Origin: an uncultured SAR116 cluster alpha proteobacterium
GTDB taxonomy: Bacteria; Pseudomonadota; Alphaproteobacteria; Puniceispirillales; Marisalimonadaceae
DNA: 64,000 bases
NCBI GenBank assembly: GCA_902622875.1
Contig: CACNRW010000007.1
Span: 17,219-81,218, forward strand
Direction of reading: 5' to 3'
The number at the start of each line of letters is the position of its first letter. Within the stretch, counting starts at the first letter, position 1. Below the pieces are notes generated by a model. It worked only from the letters and a program-made list of their open reading frames with translations, did no database searches and was not told the DNA's origin. The position numbers and the translations under genes were made by a program. This document shows, piece by piece, positions 1-8,069 of the stretch.

Positions 1-57
1 GACCTCAGCAAATATATAAGGTGGCAACCTTTTTATTCTATCAAATTCATCACTCAT
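1..57 (-). CDS. Class I/II aminotransferase, N-terminus only (LL-diaminopimelate aminotransferase-like)
   Basis: Only the first 19 codons are inside the window, starting at the ATG whose complement is at 55-57 and running off the left edge. The peptide reads MSDEFDRIKRLPPYIFAEV. The segment RIKRLPPYIFAEV is typical of the N-terminus of alphaproteobacterial PLP-dependent aminotransferases annotated as LL-diaminopimelate or alanine aminotransferases. An AGGG motif about six bases upstream supports the start. The gene is divergent from the small gene at 169. The family call rests on very little sequence; the substrate cannot be told from it. Confidence 0.55.
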   Translation of the reverse strand, partial: MSDEFDRIKRLPPYIFAEV

Positions 58-168
58 TGTTGACCCTAGTTAAACTTAATGATTTAAAAATAATATCATT
101 TCAATATATTAATTTTTAGTTTAAGAAATTATAATATTAAGATCTATTATGTTTATTTTAAGGTATCA

Positions 169-567
169 ATGCGAATTTTAATTAAAAGTTTTTTTTTTAT
201 ACTTGGATTATCAGTTATAGGTTTGATGTTATGGTTTGGTATGCCTAATATTCAAAATGCTTTTAAAACTGTTGAAGTTATTTCAGTTACAATTTCTTTA
301 GATAACAAATGTTCTGTTCATAATGATAGCTTTGTTGTCACTGTACCAGGCACCGATATAATCGTCCCTTTTAAAAAAGGAGTGGCTAGATTGAGATTGA
401 AATCTGACAGAAAAGTACAACTCAAATCGAACCCTAAATACAATGCTGTACGTTATGTTGGAATTCACGTGCCAGTGTCAAAAAAAATGATCCTAGAAGC
501 TGATTGCGCCACTTCACCTAGATTGAAAGGTATTTTTGGTTCAATGAAAGACCAATTTAAAAATTAG
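169..567 (+). CDS. Small membrane-anchored protein of unknown function
   Basis: This 132-residue protein has one strongly hydrophobic N-terminal stretch (about residues 5-25), either a signal anchor or an uncleaved signal peptide. A hydrophilic, Lys-rich, probably beta-rich domain follows. Two cysteines (about C48 and C113) could pair if the domain lies in the periplasm. The ATG is supported by AAGG at 160-163. The stop is 17 bases before the amidase start, and a strong GGGGAAG ribosome site sits between, so the two are probably cotranscribed. I do not recognise the family. An envelope location is inferred from the anchor alone. Confidence 0.6.
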   Translation: MRILIKSFFFILGLSVIGLMLWFGMPNIQNAFKTVEVISVTISLDNKCSVHNDSFVVTVPGTDIIVPFKKGVARLRLKSDRKVQLKSNPKYNAVRYVGIHVPVSKKMILEADCATSPRLKGIFGSMKDQFKN

Positions 568-584
568 AATGGGGAAGATAAAAA

Positions 585-2006
585 ATGAATTTTTCAGAAA
601 ATACATTGCCTGAAGACCCTCTTAACAAAATTAATATTGAGGAATTGGGAAAAAATTTAAGAAGTGGCTTAATTACATGTAAAGAGTTAATTTCTATATA
701 TTGCGAACGCATAAGCTTATTAAACTCAAAGCTTCACTGTTATATTCATTTTGACAAAGAAAAGTCAAAGGTTTGGGCAAGTGCAATAGATAACTTGTTT
801 GCGAGTGGAGTAGATTTAGGACCTTTGATGGGTGTTCCTGTAGCAATCAAGGACATATGTTCTGTAAATGGAATGCCTACTACAAACGGGTCAAAAATAC
901 CTACTGACGATATTACTGGACCAGAAGGCACATTAGTAAAAAGATTGAAATCTTTAGGTTGTGTTATATTAGGTAAAACTCACACAGTTGAATTTGCTCT
1001 TGGAGCTACAGGAATCAATGAGATAAAAGGGACACCAATGAACCCGTGGGATTATGAAAAACATAGAATTCCAGGGGGTTCTAGTAGTGGTTCTGCCGTG
1101 GCCGTAGCTGCTGGACTTGCTCCATTTGCTATTGGTACGGATACTGGAGGATCTGTTAGAATACCAGCTTCTCTTAATGGACTCGTTGGGTTAAAAACAA
1201 CAAAAAATAGATGGCCTACAGATGGTATTTTTCCATTATCACCTACTTTAGATACACCAGGGCCAATTGGTAGATCAGTTAAAGACATAAAATTAATTTT
1301 TGATACATTTAATAATACAAAAAAATCGATATCTCCTTTAAAAATAGAAAGTATGAATTTAGGTAAATTACAAGAACCATTCACCAAAGACTTAGATCCT
1401 GAAGTATTAGAAGCATATGATAATTTTTGTAAAAAATTAATAAGTTTTGGAGCGCAAATTGAGGAAATAACTATACCAGAAGCAAGAGAGAAAGCTGTAC
1501 TATTTCCTAGAATCGTTGGTTCGGAAATTATAAGTGCATTTGGAAGAGATCGATTTTTAAATAATGTAGATAAAATGGATTCTGTAACAGGTCACAGAGC
1601 AAAATTAGGTTTAAATGTTTCATCAACAGAATATATTGAAGCCAAAAATAGACTTTTAGAATTAGAAATCATTTCTAAAAAGTATTTTGGTAAGTATGAT
1701 GCATTAATTTCTCCAACTACAATTATGCAAGCATTAAACGTCAATGAAACAATTGATATAGAAAAAATGCATGAAAGAAGTCTTTTGGCTTCTGCAAACA
1801 CACAACCAGTAAACATTTTTGGTGCTTGTGCAATAACATACCCAATTCAAAGTTTCTGTAATAACTATATTTCAGGGAAGACCTTGCCAATTGGTTTACA
1901 AATTATATGTAATAAAGGTGAAGACGAAAAAGCCATTGAAATAGCCTTGTCACTTGAGAAAACATTTGGCGAACCTAAGTTACCTAATATCGAAAAATTC
2001 TTGTAA
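585..2006 (+). CDS. Amidase signature family protein
   Basis: This 473-residue protein belongs to the amidase signature family, which hydrolyses amide bonds with a Lys-cisSer-Ser triad. The pieces are visible: Lys89 in GVPVAIKD, the Ser-rich loop GGSSSGS at 164-170 (cis-Ser) and the nucleophile Ser190 in TDTGGSVR. Length fits free-standing amidases. It is not next to gatB or gatC, and it lacks gene context for the Glu-tRNA amidotransferase, so it is more likely a catabolic or detoxifying amidase than GatA. A GGGGAAG motif precedes the ATG. It probably shares a transcript with the small anchored protein upstream. The substrate is unknown. Confidence 0.85.
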   Translation: MNFSENTLPEDPLNKINIEELGKNLRSGLITCKELISIYCERISLLNSKLHCYIHFDKEKSKVWASAIDNLFASGVDLGPLMGVPVAIKDICSVNGMPTTNGSKIPTDDITGPEGTLVKRLKSLGCVILGKTHTVEFALGATGINEIKGTPMNPWDYEKHRIPGGSSSGSAVAVAAGLAPFAIGTDTGGSVRIPASLNGLVGLKTTKNRWPTDGIFPLSPTLDTPGPIGRSVKDIKLIFDTFNNTKKSISPLKIESMNLGKLQEPFTKDLDPEVLEAYDNFCKKLISFGAQIEEITIPEAREKAVLFPRIVGSEIISAFGRDRFLNNVDKMDSVTGHRAKLGLNVSSTEYIEAKNRLLELEIISKKYFGKYDALISPTTIMQALNVNETIDIEKMHERSLLASANTQPVNIFGACAITYPIQSFCNNYISGKTLPIGLQIICNKGEDEKAIEIALSLEKTFGEPKLPNIEKFL

Positions 2007-2025
2007 AATAGGTTACACTAAATTT

Positions 2026-2583
2026 TTAATAATCATCAAATTTTTTTATAAACTTAGATATATCTGAATAAAACAAAGAAATTTCTTCTTTTATTTTATT
2101 ATCAGACCAGTTCCACCATTGAATTCTTAACATTGCTTGTATCTGTTTTTTGGTAAATCTAAATTTAATTGTCTTTGCTGGAACACCACCAACCATTTCA
2201 TATGGATCAACATCTTTAGTTACAATCGACCCTGCAGCAACGATTGCACCATGACCAATATTTATACCAGACATAATCATAGACCTTGCTCCAACCCATA
2301 CATCGCTTCCTATTGAGACATCACCTTTTGAAATGACATCTTGATTTGGCCATGGGGATTTTTGTAGTAATAATGTTTTAAGAGGAAACGTACTTGGAAG
2401 ATTTGTAGGGTGATCTGAATTCAAAAAAATCTTAACTTCTGGACCAAAAGAACAAAATTTTCCAATTTTTAGTTTTGATGATATATCAAGCCCTATCAAA
2501 GAACTCCTGTCTAAACCATATGTGTAATCTCCGATACTTAAATAATTTTTATACTTGTCTGTCCAATGTTTTTTTTTAAACAT
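2026..2583 (-). CDS. Hexapeptide-repeat O-acetyltransferase (CatB/xenobiotic acyltransferase type)
   Basis: A 185-residue left-handed beta-helix acetyltransferase that would use acetyl-CoA. The candidate catalytic His58 lies in NSDHPT, and hexapeptide turns run through about residues 85-130 (VSIGSDVWVGA, INIGHGAIVAAGS), followed by the closing VGGVPAKTI typical of the CatB/WbbJ group. It is the last gene of the minus-strand sugar operon and overlaps the upstream reductase gene by 8 bases, so translation is probably coupled. Context suggests it acetylates the sugar made by the operon, or a glycan carrying it. That role is inferred; the fold assignment is firm. Confidence 0.85.
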   Translation of the reverse strand: MFKKKHWTDKYKNYLSIGDYTYGLDRSSLIGLDISSKLKIGKFCSFGPEVKIFLNSDHPTNLPSTFPLKTLLLQKSPWPNQDVISKGDVSIGSDVWVGARSMIMSGINIGHGAIVAAGSIVTKDVDPYEMVGGVPAKTIKFRFTKKQIQAMLRIQWWNWSDNKIKEEISLFYSDISKFIKKFDDY

Positions 2584-3454
2584 AGTGTTTCTCTAAAATA
2601 GTTTCTAAAATATCATCAACATTATACTTAGTTTTAAGTTTTAGATTGTTAATAAGTTTTGAATTGTTAGAAACAATATACTTATTCGTTCCAGCGTAAT
2701 CAAAATTTTTATCAATAATTATTTCGCCCGAACCATATAACTTAACTAATTTTTTAGCTAATTGAATTGGGGAACTTTCAAAAGAAGTACCTATATTTAA
2801 AATACCACTATAGTCAATTTTTATTAAATTTTTAATGATTTTAGTTACATCTCTTACATCAATTATATCAATTATATCATTAGGTCTTTTTAAAATAATT
2901 GGTTTTTTATTTATTAATTTATTAACCATGTATGATATGAGTTTTTCATTTTTCTCATTTATACCACTTACAAAGTAATTTCGTAAAATAATCCATTTTT
3001 TTTCATGATAATTTTTTGACAAATATGATGAAACTTTGTGTTTTTGAATACCATAGTTTGAAATCGGCTTACAAATAGTTAATTCATTTGGTTTGTTTTT
3101 ATTTTCAAAAGAACCATATTCTTCACAAGTACTCATAAAAATAAATTTGGATCCACCTAGAGAATAAAATTCGTCAATAAACTCAATTGTTCTCTTAGAC
3201 CATTTTTGGTTGTTTTGGCTATTATAAAACAATCCTGGGGTGGTTTCCCAAGCTAAATGAATAATAATATTTGGTTTAATTTCGTTTAGAGATTTACTGA
3301 CAAATTGACAATCAAAGAAATTTCCTCTTAGGTTTAATTTAGAGGGTATATTTGACCTTGATATAGTATAAATTTTAAAATTTAAAGTTTTTAATTCTGA
3401 TAATAAAACGTTCCCAATAAAGCCGTTGGACCCAGTTATGAGAATTTTTTTCAT
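2576..3454 (-). CDS. NAD-dependent epimerase/dehydratase family sugar reductase
   Basis: This 292-residue extended short-chain dehydrogenase has the Rossmann motif GSNGFIG at residues 8-14 and the YxxxK pair Tyr134/Lys138 (NYGIQK). It overlaps the upstream epimerase gene by 4 bases (ATGA) and the downstream acetyltransferase by 8. In NDP-deoxysugar pathways an enzyme at this position usually reduces the 4-keto group after epimerisation and methylation, giving the finished NDP-sugar. That step is the likely role here, acting on a CDP-linked 4-keto-6-deoxyhexose. The stereochemistry of the product cannot be read from sequence. Confidence 0.85.
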   Translation of the reverse strand: MKKILITGSNGFIGNVLLSELKTLNFKIYTISRSNIPSKLNLRGNFFDCQFVSKSLNEIKPNIIIHLAWETTPGLFYNSQNNQKWSKRTIEFIDEFYSLGGSKFIFMSTCEEYGSFENKNKPNELTICKPISNYGIQKHKVSSYLSKNYHEKKWIILRNYFVSGINEKNEKLISYMVNKLINKKPIILKRPNDIIDIIDVRDVTKIIKNLIKIDYSGILNIGTSFESSPIQLAKKLVKLYGSGEIIIDKNFDYAGTNKYIVSNNSKLINNLKLKTKYNVDDILETILEKHYV

Positions 3455-3984
3455 AAGTCATTTAACCAAGGTAGGTTTTGATCTTTAATAGATATTTTAA
3501 GAGGTAAATGAGGCCATTTTATATTCAAATTGGGGTCTTGCCAAAAAATTCCTAGATTATTTTTTTCATTATAATATTCATCCATTAGATAAATTATATG
3601 AGTATTTGTAGTTAAAGTTAAATATCCATGTGCAAAGCCTTTTGGAATATATAAGAAGTTATGTCTTTTTTCACTTAATTCAATAGCGAACCACCTACCG
3701 TAATTTTTTGAATTTTCTCTAATGTCTACCACAACATCCCAAATAGAACCTTTCAAACAAGAAACAATCTTCTGTTCTTGGTTTGGATGACGTTGAAAGT
3801 GTATTCCCCTTAATGTAAATTTATTTTTGTTGGTAGCAAAACTAATTTGCTTTGGGTTAAATTTTATCCCTAAACTATTTAGTGTTTTTTTACAAAAAAA
3901 TCTTGTAAATGAGCCTCTATCATCCAGCTTTGGATCTAGTTCAAAGTGAAATAATTCTTTAAAAAGTGTCTTATTAATTTTCAT
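3451..3984 (-). CDS. RmlC-like NDP-4-keto-6-deoxyhexose 3,5-epimerase
   Basis: A cupin of 177 residues, the usual length of dTDP-4-dehydrorhamnose 3,5-epimerase (RmlC). The catalytic His62 is in LRGIHFQ, the Tyr-containing strand IIYLMDEYY is at about 130-138, and the IPKGFAHGY segment is at 113-121. The catalytic set looks complete, so it should be active. Because it sits among CDP-glucose genes and not dTDP genes, its substrate is probably a CDP-4-keto-6-deoxy sugar, possibly epimerised at only one carbon. The start overlaps nothing; 12 bases separate it from the methyltransferase stop. For this reason I do not give it the symbol rfbC. Confidence 0.88.
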   Translation of the reverse strand: MKINKTLFKELFHFELDPKLDDRGSFTRFFCKKTLNSLGIKFNPKQISFATNKNKFTLRGIHFQRHPNQEQKIVSCLKGSIWDVVVDIRENSKNYGRWFAIELSEKRHNFLYIPKGFAHGYLTLTTNTHIIYLMDEYYNEKNNLGIFWQDPNLNIKWPHLPLKISIKDQNLPWLNDL

Positions 3985-3996
3985 TGATAATTACCT

Positions 3997-5196
3997 CTAT
4001 TCAAAGGATATTAACTTTCCACCCCAGTTTGAAATAAATGATAAATCTTTTTTAATTTCTTTTTTTAGATTCCAAGGCAAGATTATAATATAATCTGGTT
4101 TGATCTCATTAATATGTTTTGGATCTAAAATTTCAATGTTCAATCCTGGAATGTAGCATCCCTGTTTCATTTCATTTTTATCAAAAACTCCTAAAATCTT
4201 TTTACAATTATCACCACAAAAATTTAAAAATGATATTCCTTTAGCGGCGGCTCCATACGCATAAATTTTTAAATTTTTATTTATTTCTTCGTTAAGAAAA
4301 TTGTTAAATCTATCTTTCCTTTTGAAACATTCTCTTGAGAACAATTTTAAAGTTTCAGAATCAAAAATTTTAGATTTTAGTTCTTTTGATCTTTCTAAAT
4401 GAACATTCTTTTGAATTTTTATGTCGTTTGATTTTTTTGCAAGCCATAATCTTATACTTCCCCCATGAGTATCTAATTTTTCTACCCTAAAAACTTTTAG
4501 ATTAAGTTTGTTTATCAAATTTTCAATGGTATTCAAGCTTAAGTAAGTAAAATGTTCATGATAGATTGTGTCAAATTGAAAGTCTTGGATGAGGTTTACA
4601 ACTGATGGAAATTCAATACTTATGAATGTTTCTTTAGCACTTACTATATCTAATGCTCTAAGAAAATTTTTTATATCAGGGACATGAGCCAAAACATTAT
4701 TAGCTATTATCAATTTTGGCTTTCCATATTTGTTTTTTAAGTAAGTAGCATTATCCTCATTAAAAAAAATTGCTTCGGTTGGAATATTATTTTTTCTAGC
4801 AATATCTGCGACGTTTTCTGCAGGCTCCAAACCTAGTATTTTAAACTTATTTTTATCAAAATTTTTTAATAAATATCCATCATTTGAAGCAATTTCCATA
4901 ATAAAGTTGTTTTGAGAGAAATCTATGTCATTTTTAACCTTATTAGCAAAATTTTTTGCATGCGCAAGCCATGAAGAAGAATAACTCGAGTGATAAACAT
5001 AGTCTGAAAAAATGCTTTGAGGGTTTATACGAACACTTAACTGAAATAATTTACAGTCCTCACATAACAAAACTTCTAAGGGAAACAAATTGCACTTATT
5101 ATCTTTACTTTTTTTTAAATCATTTGCTATTGGCATATGACCCATGTCAATTAAGCTTAAATTAATTTTCTTCCTGCAAACTTGACAACTACTCAT
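3997..5196 (-). CDS. Sugar C-methyltransferase (TylCIII/TcaB9/NovU family)
   Basis: This 399-residue protein shows the three parts of NDP-sugar C-methyltransferases. First comes an N-terminal zinc-binding knuckle with Cys4/Cys7 and Cys45/Cys48. A SAM-binding Rossmann domain follows, with MEIASNDGYLL at about 100-110. The C-terminal Rossmann-like domain carries YGAAAKG. The DTIYHEHFTY segment holds the Glu-His pair known in TcaB9 to act in base catalysis. Known members add a methyl group to C3 or C5 of a 4-keto sugar. It lies directly after the CDP-glucose dehydratase gene (1-base gap), so it probably methylates that product. Which carbon is methylated is unknown. Confidence 0.88.
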   Translation of the reverse strand: MSSCQVCRKKINLSLIDMGHMPIANDLKKSKDNKCNLFPLEVLLCEDCKLFQLSVRINPQSIFSDYVYHSSYSSSWLAHAKNFANKVKNDIDFSQNNFIMEIASNDGYLLKNFDKNKFKILGLEPAENVADIARKNNIPTEAIFFNEDNATYLKNKYGKPKLIIANNVLAHVPDIKNFLRALDIVSAKETFISIEFPSVVNLIQDFQFDTIYHEHFTYLSLNTIENLINKLNLKVFRVEKLDTHGGSIRLWLAKKSNDIKIQKNVHLERSKELKSKIFDSETLKLFSRECFKRKDRFNNFLNEEINKNLKIYAYGAAAKGISFLNFCGDNCKKILGVFDKNEMKQGCYIPGLNIEILDPKHINEIKPDYIIILPWNLKKEIKKDLSFISNWGGKLISFE

Positions 5197-5197
5197 T

Positions 5198-6259
5198 TTA
5201 AATTCCTAAAAATTTTCCAACTATACTCTTGTTTAATTCAAAAAGGTTATCTTTGTTAAGATGAGCTTTATACCAGTTAAAAGTATTATCCAGAGTTTTG
5301 ACTAAATCTCTATCGCTTGTCCAATTAATATAATTTTCAATTTTCTTATTGCTAATTTGTAGTCTTGTTTCTTCAAAAATAATATTTTTATCGGTGGAGA
5401 CATAATAATTAAATTTATCTTTCCAATATTTTTTTGAGAAATCTAGAATTTTTTGAGTGGGATAAGATTTTTCTGGAGCAAAATTAAAACTGTCAAAGCC
5501 AATATTATCTTTATAAAAAGTAGCTGTTAACATTAAATAACCAAAAATTAATTCAATTACATGCTGCCACGGCCTAGTATTATTTGGAAATCTTACTTCC
5601 ATTTTATTTCGAAAAATTATTGAATTTACTATGTCAACTATTAGTCTGTCTTTTCCCCAATCTCCTCCGCCTAGCACATTACCAGCCCTAGCAGTAATCA
5701 TCTTAGTTCCAATCTGTTTAAAGTAACTTTCGTAAAATGTTTTCACAATCATCTCTTGCATTGCTTTTGATGTTCCATAAGGTTCAACCCCACCTAACCT
5801 ATCCGTCTCAACAAATTTATTATAACCTCCACGATGTTCATAGACTTTGTCACTAGTAACAGTAAAAATAAGTTTTGTAGATTTGAGGTCTTTGATTGAA
5901 TGTAAAAAATTCGTTAGTCCCATTACATTCGTATTTATTGTTTTTACAGGGTTTTTATAAGCTTCACGTACTAAAGGTTCTGCAGCTAAATAAAAAACTA
6001 AATCAGGTTTGAAATCTGAAACCTCTTTTTTGTAGGATACAACGTTGTTAATATCTGTGATAATTTCATTATTAACCAATGATGAATCAAAACCTGACTT
6101 TATTGATATATTTTTTCTAGTATCAGAAATCCCTAAAATTTCTGCCCCCATCATTTTCAAAAAGAGGGTTAACCATCCCCCTTTAAAGCCAGTATGACCT
6201 GTAATTAAAACTTTTTTATTAAAATAAAAATTAATTACTTCTTCTTTTAATTTTGTCAA
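5198..6259 (-). CDS. rfbG: CDP-glucose 4,6-dehydratase
   Basis: This 353-residue extended SDR converts CDP-glucose to CDP-4-keto-6-deoxyglucose. The N-terminal GHTGFKGGWL motif at about 21-30 is diagnostic for the CDP-glucose dehydratases as opposed to the dTDP enzymes. VTSDKVYE and the catalytic segment PYGTSKA are also present. The next gene upstream encodes the matching cytidylyltransferase and only one base separates them, so CDP-glucose supply and dehydration are adjacent steps. The operon has no rfbH-type 3-dehydrase, so a 3,6-dideoxy sugar is unlikely from genes seen here. Confidence 0.93.
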   Translation of the reverse strand: MTKLKEEVINFYFNKKVLITGHTGFKGGWLTLFLKMMGAEILGISDTRKNISIKSGFDSSLVNNEIITDINNVVSYKKEVSDFKPDLVFYLAAEPLVREAYKNPVKTINTNVMGLTNFLHSIKDLKSTKLIFTVTSDKVYEHRGGYNKFVETDRLGGVEPYGTSKAMQEMIVKTFYESYFKQIGTKMITARAGNVLGGGDWGKDRLIVDIVNSIIFRNKMEVRFPNNTRPWQHVIELIFGYLMLTATFYKDNIGFDSFNFAPEKSYPTQKILDFSKKYWKDKFNYYVSTDKNIIFEETRLQISNKKIENYINWTSDRDLVKTLDNTFNWYKAHLNKDNLFELNKSIVGKFLGI

Positions 6260-6260
6260 T

Positions 6261-7037
6261 TTAGACCCAAACTTTCCATGGTGCTGAATTAGTTTTCCAC
6301 AATTTTTCTAATTCGTCTCTTTCTCTTAGAGTATCCATGGGTTGCCAGAAACCATTATGTAGAAACGCGGACAATTCTCTTGAAGAGGACAAATTTACAA
6401 GTGGTAAGCTTTCCCAAGGTTGGTTTTTATTGTTTATGTATTTTAAAGCTTGCTTTTCACAAACAAAAAATCCTCCATTAATTCTTCCTACGTCTCCAAT
6501 ATTTTTTTCGCTGAATTTTGTTACTAAATTATTCTCAATAACCAATGATCCAAACCTTGGAGGAGGATAAACAGCAGTCATGGTAACAAGTTTTTTTGAT
6601 TTTTTATGGAAATCAAGAAGTTTTGATAAATTTATATCAGCTAACCCATCTCCATAGGTCATAAAAAATGGAGTATTATTATCTAAAAATTCTTTAATTT
6701 TTAACAAACGTCCTCCAGTCATAGTTTCTTGACCAGTGTCAATAATCGAGATTTCCCAATTAAGTCTTTCTTTTTTATTGATATATTCAATTGAGTTTTT
6801 GTTTAAATTAATTTTTACATCTGAAACATTATTTGAATAATTTATGAAATAATCTTTAATTTGATAGCCTAAGTACCCAGCACATATTATAAATTCTTTT
6901 ACACCATAATGACTATATAGTTTCATTATATGCCAAATTATTGGTCTATTACCTATTTCCACCATAGGTTTTGGTTTAATTGAGCTTAACTGTCCAAGCC
7001 TTGTACCGCGACCACCTGCTAATATAACAGCTTTCAT
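6261..7037 (-). CDS. rfbF: Glucose-1-phosphate cytidylyltransferase
   Basis: This 258-residue nucleotidyltransferase makes CDP-glucose from CTP and glucose 1-phosphate. It begins with the nucleotide-binding loop LAGGRGTRLGQ and the Lys-rich IKPKPMVEIGNRP, and it has the metal-binding FMTYGDGLADI segment. Length and motifs match RfbF. It stands between the GT2 gene (one-base gap) and rfbG (one-base gap). It commits glucose 1-phosphate to this surface-sugar branch and is therefore the entry step of the operon. Confidence 0.93.
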   Translation of the reverse strand: MKAVILAGGRGTRLGQLSSIKPKPMVEIGNRPIIWHIMKLYSHYGVKEFIICAGYLGYQIKDYFINYSNNVSDVKINLNKNSIEYINKKERLNWEISIIDTGQETMTGGRLLKIKEFLDNNTPFFMTYGDGLADINLSKLLDFHKKSKKLVTMTAVYPPPRFGSLVIENNLVTKFSEKNIGDVGRINGGFFVCEKQALKYINNKNQPWESLPLVNLSSSRELSAFLHNGFWQPMDTLRERDELEKLWKTNSAPWKVWV

Positions 7038-7038
7038 T

Positions 7039-7914
7039 TTAATGAATTCCTATTAGAAAGGAAACAGCACCACTTAAAGAGGCAATATCCTTAGTAATTT
7101 TACTCAATCTTAATATTATCAAATGTCCGAGCATTTTAAATAAAAATTTAAAAAGTATTTTTATAGCCATTAATTTAGAATTCAAAACCCCAAAATATTT
7201 TTTTTCAATATAGCATCTAGAGTAATTTAAATGAAAATTTTTTTCCCATTGATTTTTAAAGTTATCTGGTCCTACAGAGCCACCTCCTACATGACTGATA
7301 ACAACGTCATGAACAAGAACATTTTCAAAACCAGCATTTTTAGATCGAATACACAGATCATCATCCTCATAATAAAGAAAGAAACTTTCATCGAAAAACC
7401 CTATTTTGTCTAAGTTAGTCTTATTTATTAACATTATGGCTCCTGATAAATGCTCTACACTACAATCTCCACAAAAATTATCAGTATTAAGGCTAGTGTT
7501 TTTGTCTTTTGTAAAAAAAAAGCTTCGGGAAGGGATATGCTCAACTCCTTTTTCATTAACATGCATTGGAGATAAAATAGTTGCATTTGAGTATTTTTTT
7601 GCTGCTTTATATAATTTTTTGATTTGAGTGTCATTTAAAATTGTATCTGGATTGACTAATAGAACATATTTAGTTTCAATGTGCCTTAAACCAACATTTG
7701 CCCCTGAACCAAAACCTAAACCTATTTTATTAAAAAAAAGAGTTTTATAAGGTCTATTATCCTTTTTTAAAATTAATTTGGTGCTGTCTCTTGAGTTATT
7801 ATCAACTACTATCAATTTGAATTTTTTGTTTATATTATTCAAAAAGCAGTCAATTACATTCTCAGAATTATGCGTGACAGTTAAAATAGTAATATCTTTG
7901 TATACATACTTCAT
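7039..7914 (-). CDS. Family 2 glycosyltransferase (rhamnosyltransferase-like)
   Basis: First gene of the minus-strand sugar operon, 291 residues. A GT-A fold is shown by ILTVTHNSE near the N-terminus, the donor-binding LLVNPDT at about 90-96 and FLYYEDDDLCIR near residue 180, the pattern of WbbL/RfbF-type rhamnosyltransferases. The C-terminal part has an amphipathic or membrane-associating stretch, so it probably works at the cytoplasmic membrane on a lipid-linked glycan. It is the obvious candidate for transferring the CDP-linked sugar made by the downstream genes. Donor and acceptor remain inferred from position. Confidence 0.87.
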   Translation of the reverse strand: MKYVYKDITILTVTHNSENVIDCFLNNINKKFKLIVVDNNSRDSTKLILKKDNRPYKTLFFNKIGLGFGSGANVGLRHIETKYVLLVNPDTILNDTQIKKLYKAAKKYSNATILSPMHVNEKGVEHIPSRSFFFTKDKNTSLNTDNFCGDCSVEHLSGAIMLINKTNLDKIGFFDESFFLYYEDDDLCIRSKNAGFENVLVHDVVISHVGGGSVGPDNFKNQWEKNFHLNYSRCYIEKKYFGVLNSKLMAIKILFKFLFKMLGHLIILRLSKITKDIASLSGAVSFLIGIH

Positions 7915-7968
7915 AATTGTCTAACATTTATATTTAATAAAATTTAATAAAATTATTTATTTCTTGAA

Positions 7969-8000
7969 ATTATATTTGTAAATCCCACATTATATTTGTA
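7969..8000. repeat. Pair of 12-bp direct repeats in a divergent intergenic region
   Basis: The 12-mer ATTATATTTGTA occurs at 7969-7980 and again at 7989-8000, exactly 20 bases apart start to start (about two helical turns). It lies between the divergent sugar operon and the ABC operon and overlaps the candidate ABC promoter. That phasing would suit a dimeric regulator, but AT-rich DNA makes such repeats by chance. Confidence 0.35.
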
Positions 8001-8004
8001 TTAC
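7976..8004 (+). promoter_or_regulatory. Candidate sigma-70 promoter for the GldA-like ABC operon
   Basis: TTGTAA at 7976-7981 and TATTAC at 7999-8004 are spaced by 17 bases. This would give a leader of roughly 60 bases before the TTG start at 8070. The -10 matches the consensus only partly, and this region also holds a direct repeat. Confidence 0.35.
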
Positions 8005-8069
8005 AAAATTGTCCATTTAAAGGTTTGGTTGTTTTAAAATGTTAAGAATTAATTTTTGGAGACATTATC

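Noticed and set aside
585-2006. gatA assignment for the amidase
   Set aside because: The triad fits any amidase-signature enzyme, and gatC/gatB are not adjacent; a specific symbol is not supported.
4956-5165. Plus-strand frame within the sugar C-methyltransferase
   Set aside because: Antisense shadow of a gene with intact zinc and SAM motifs; no ribosome site.
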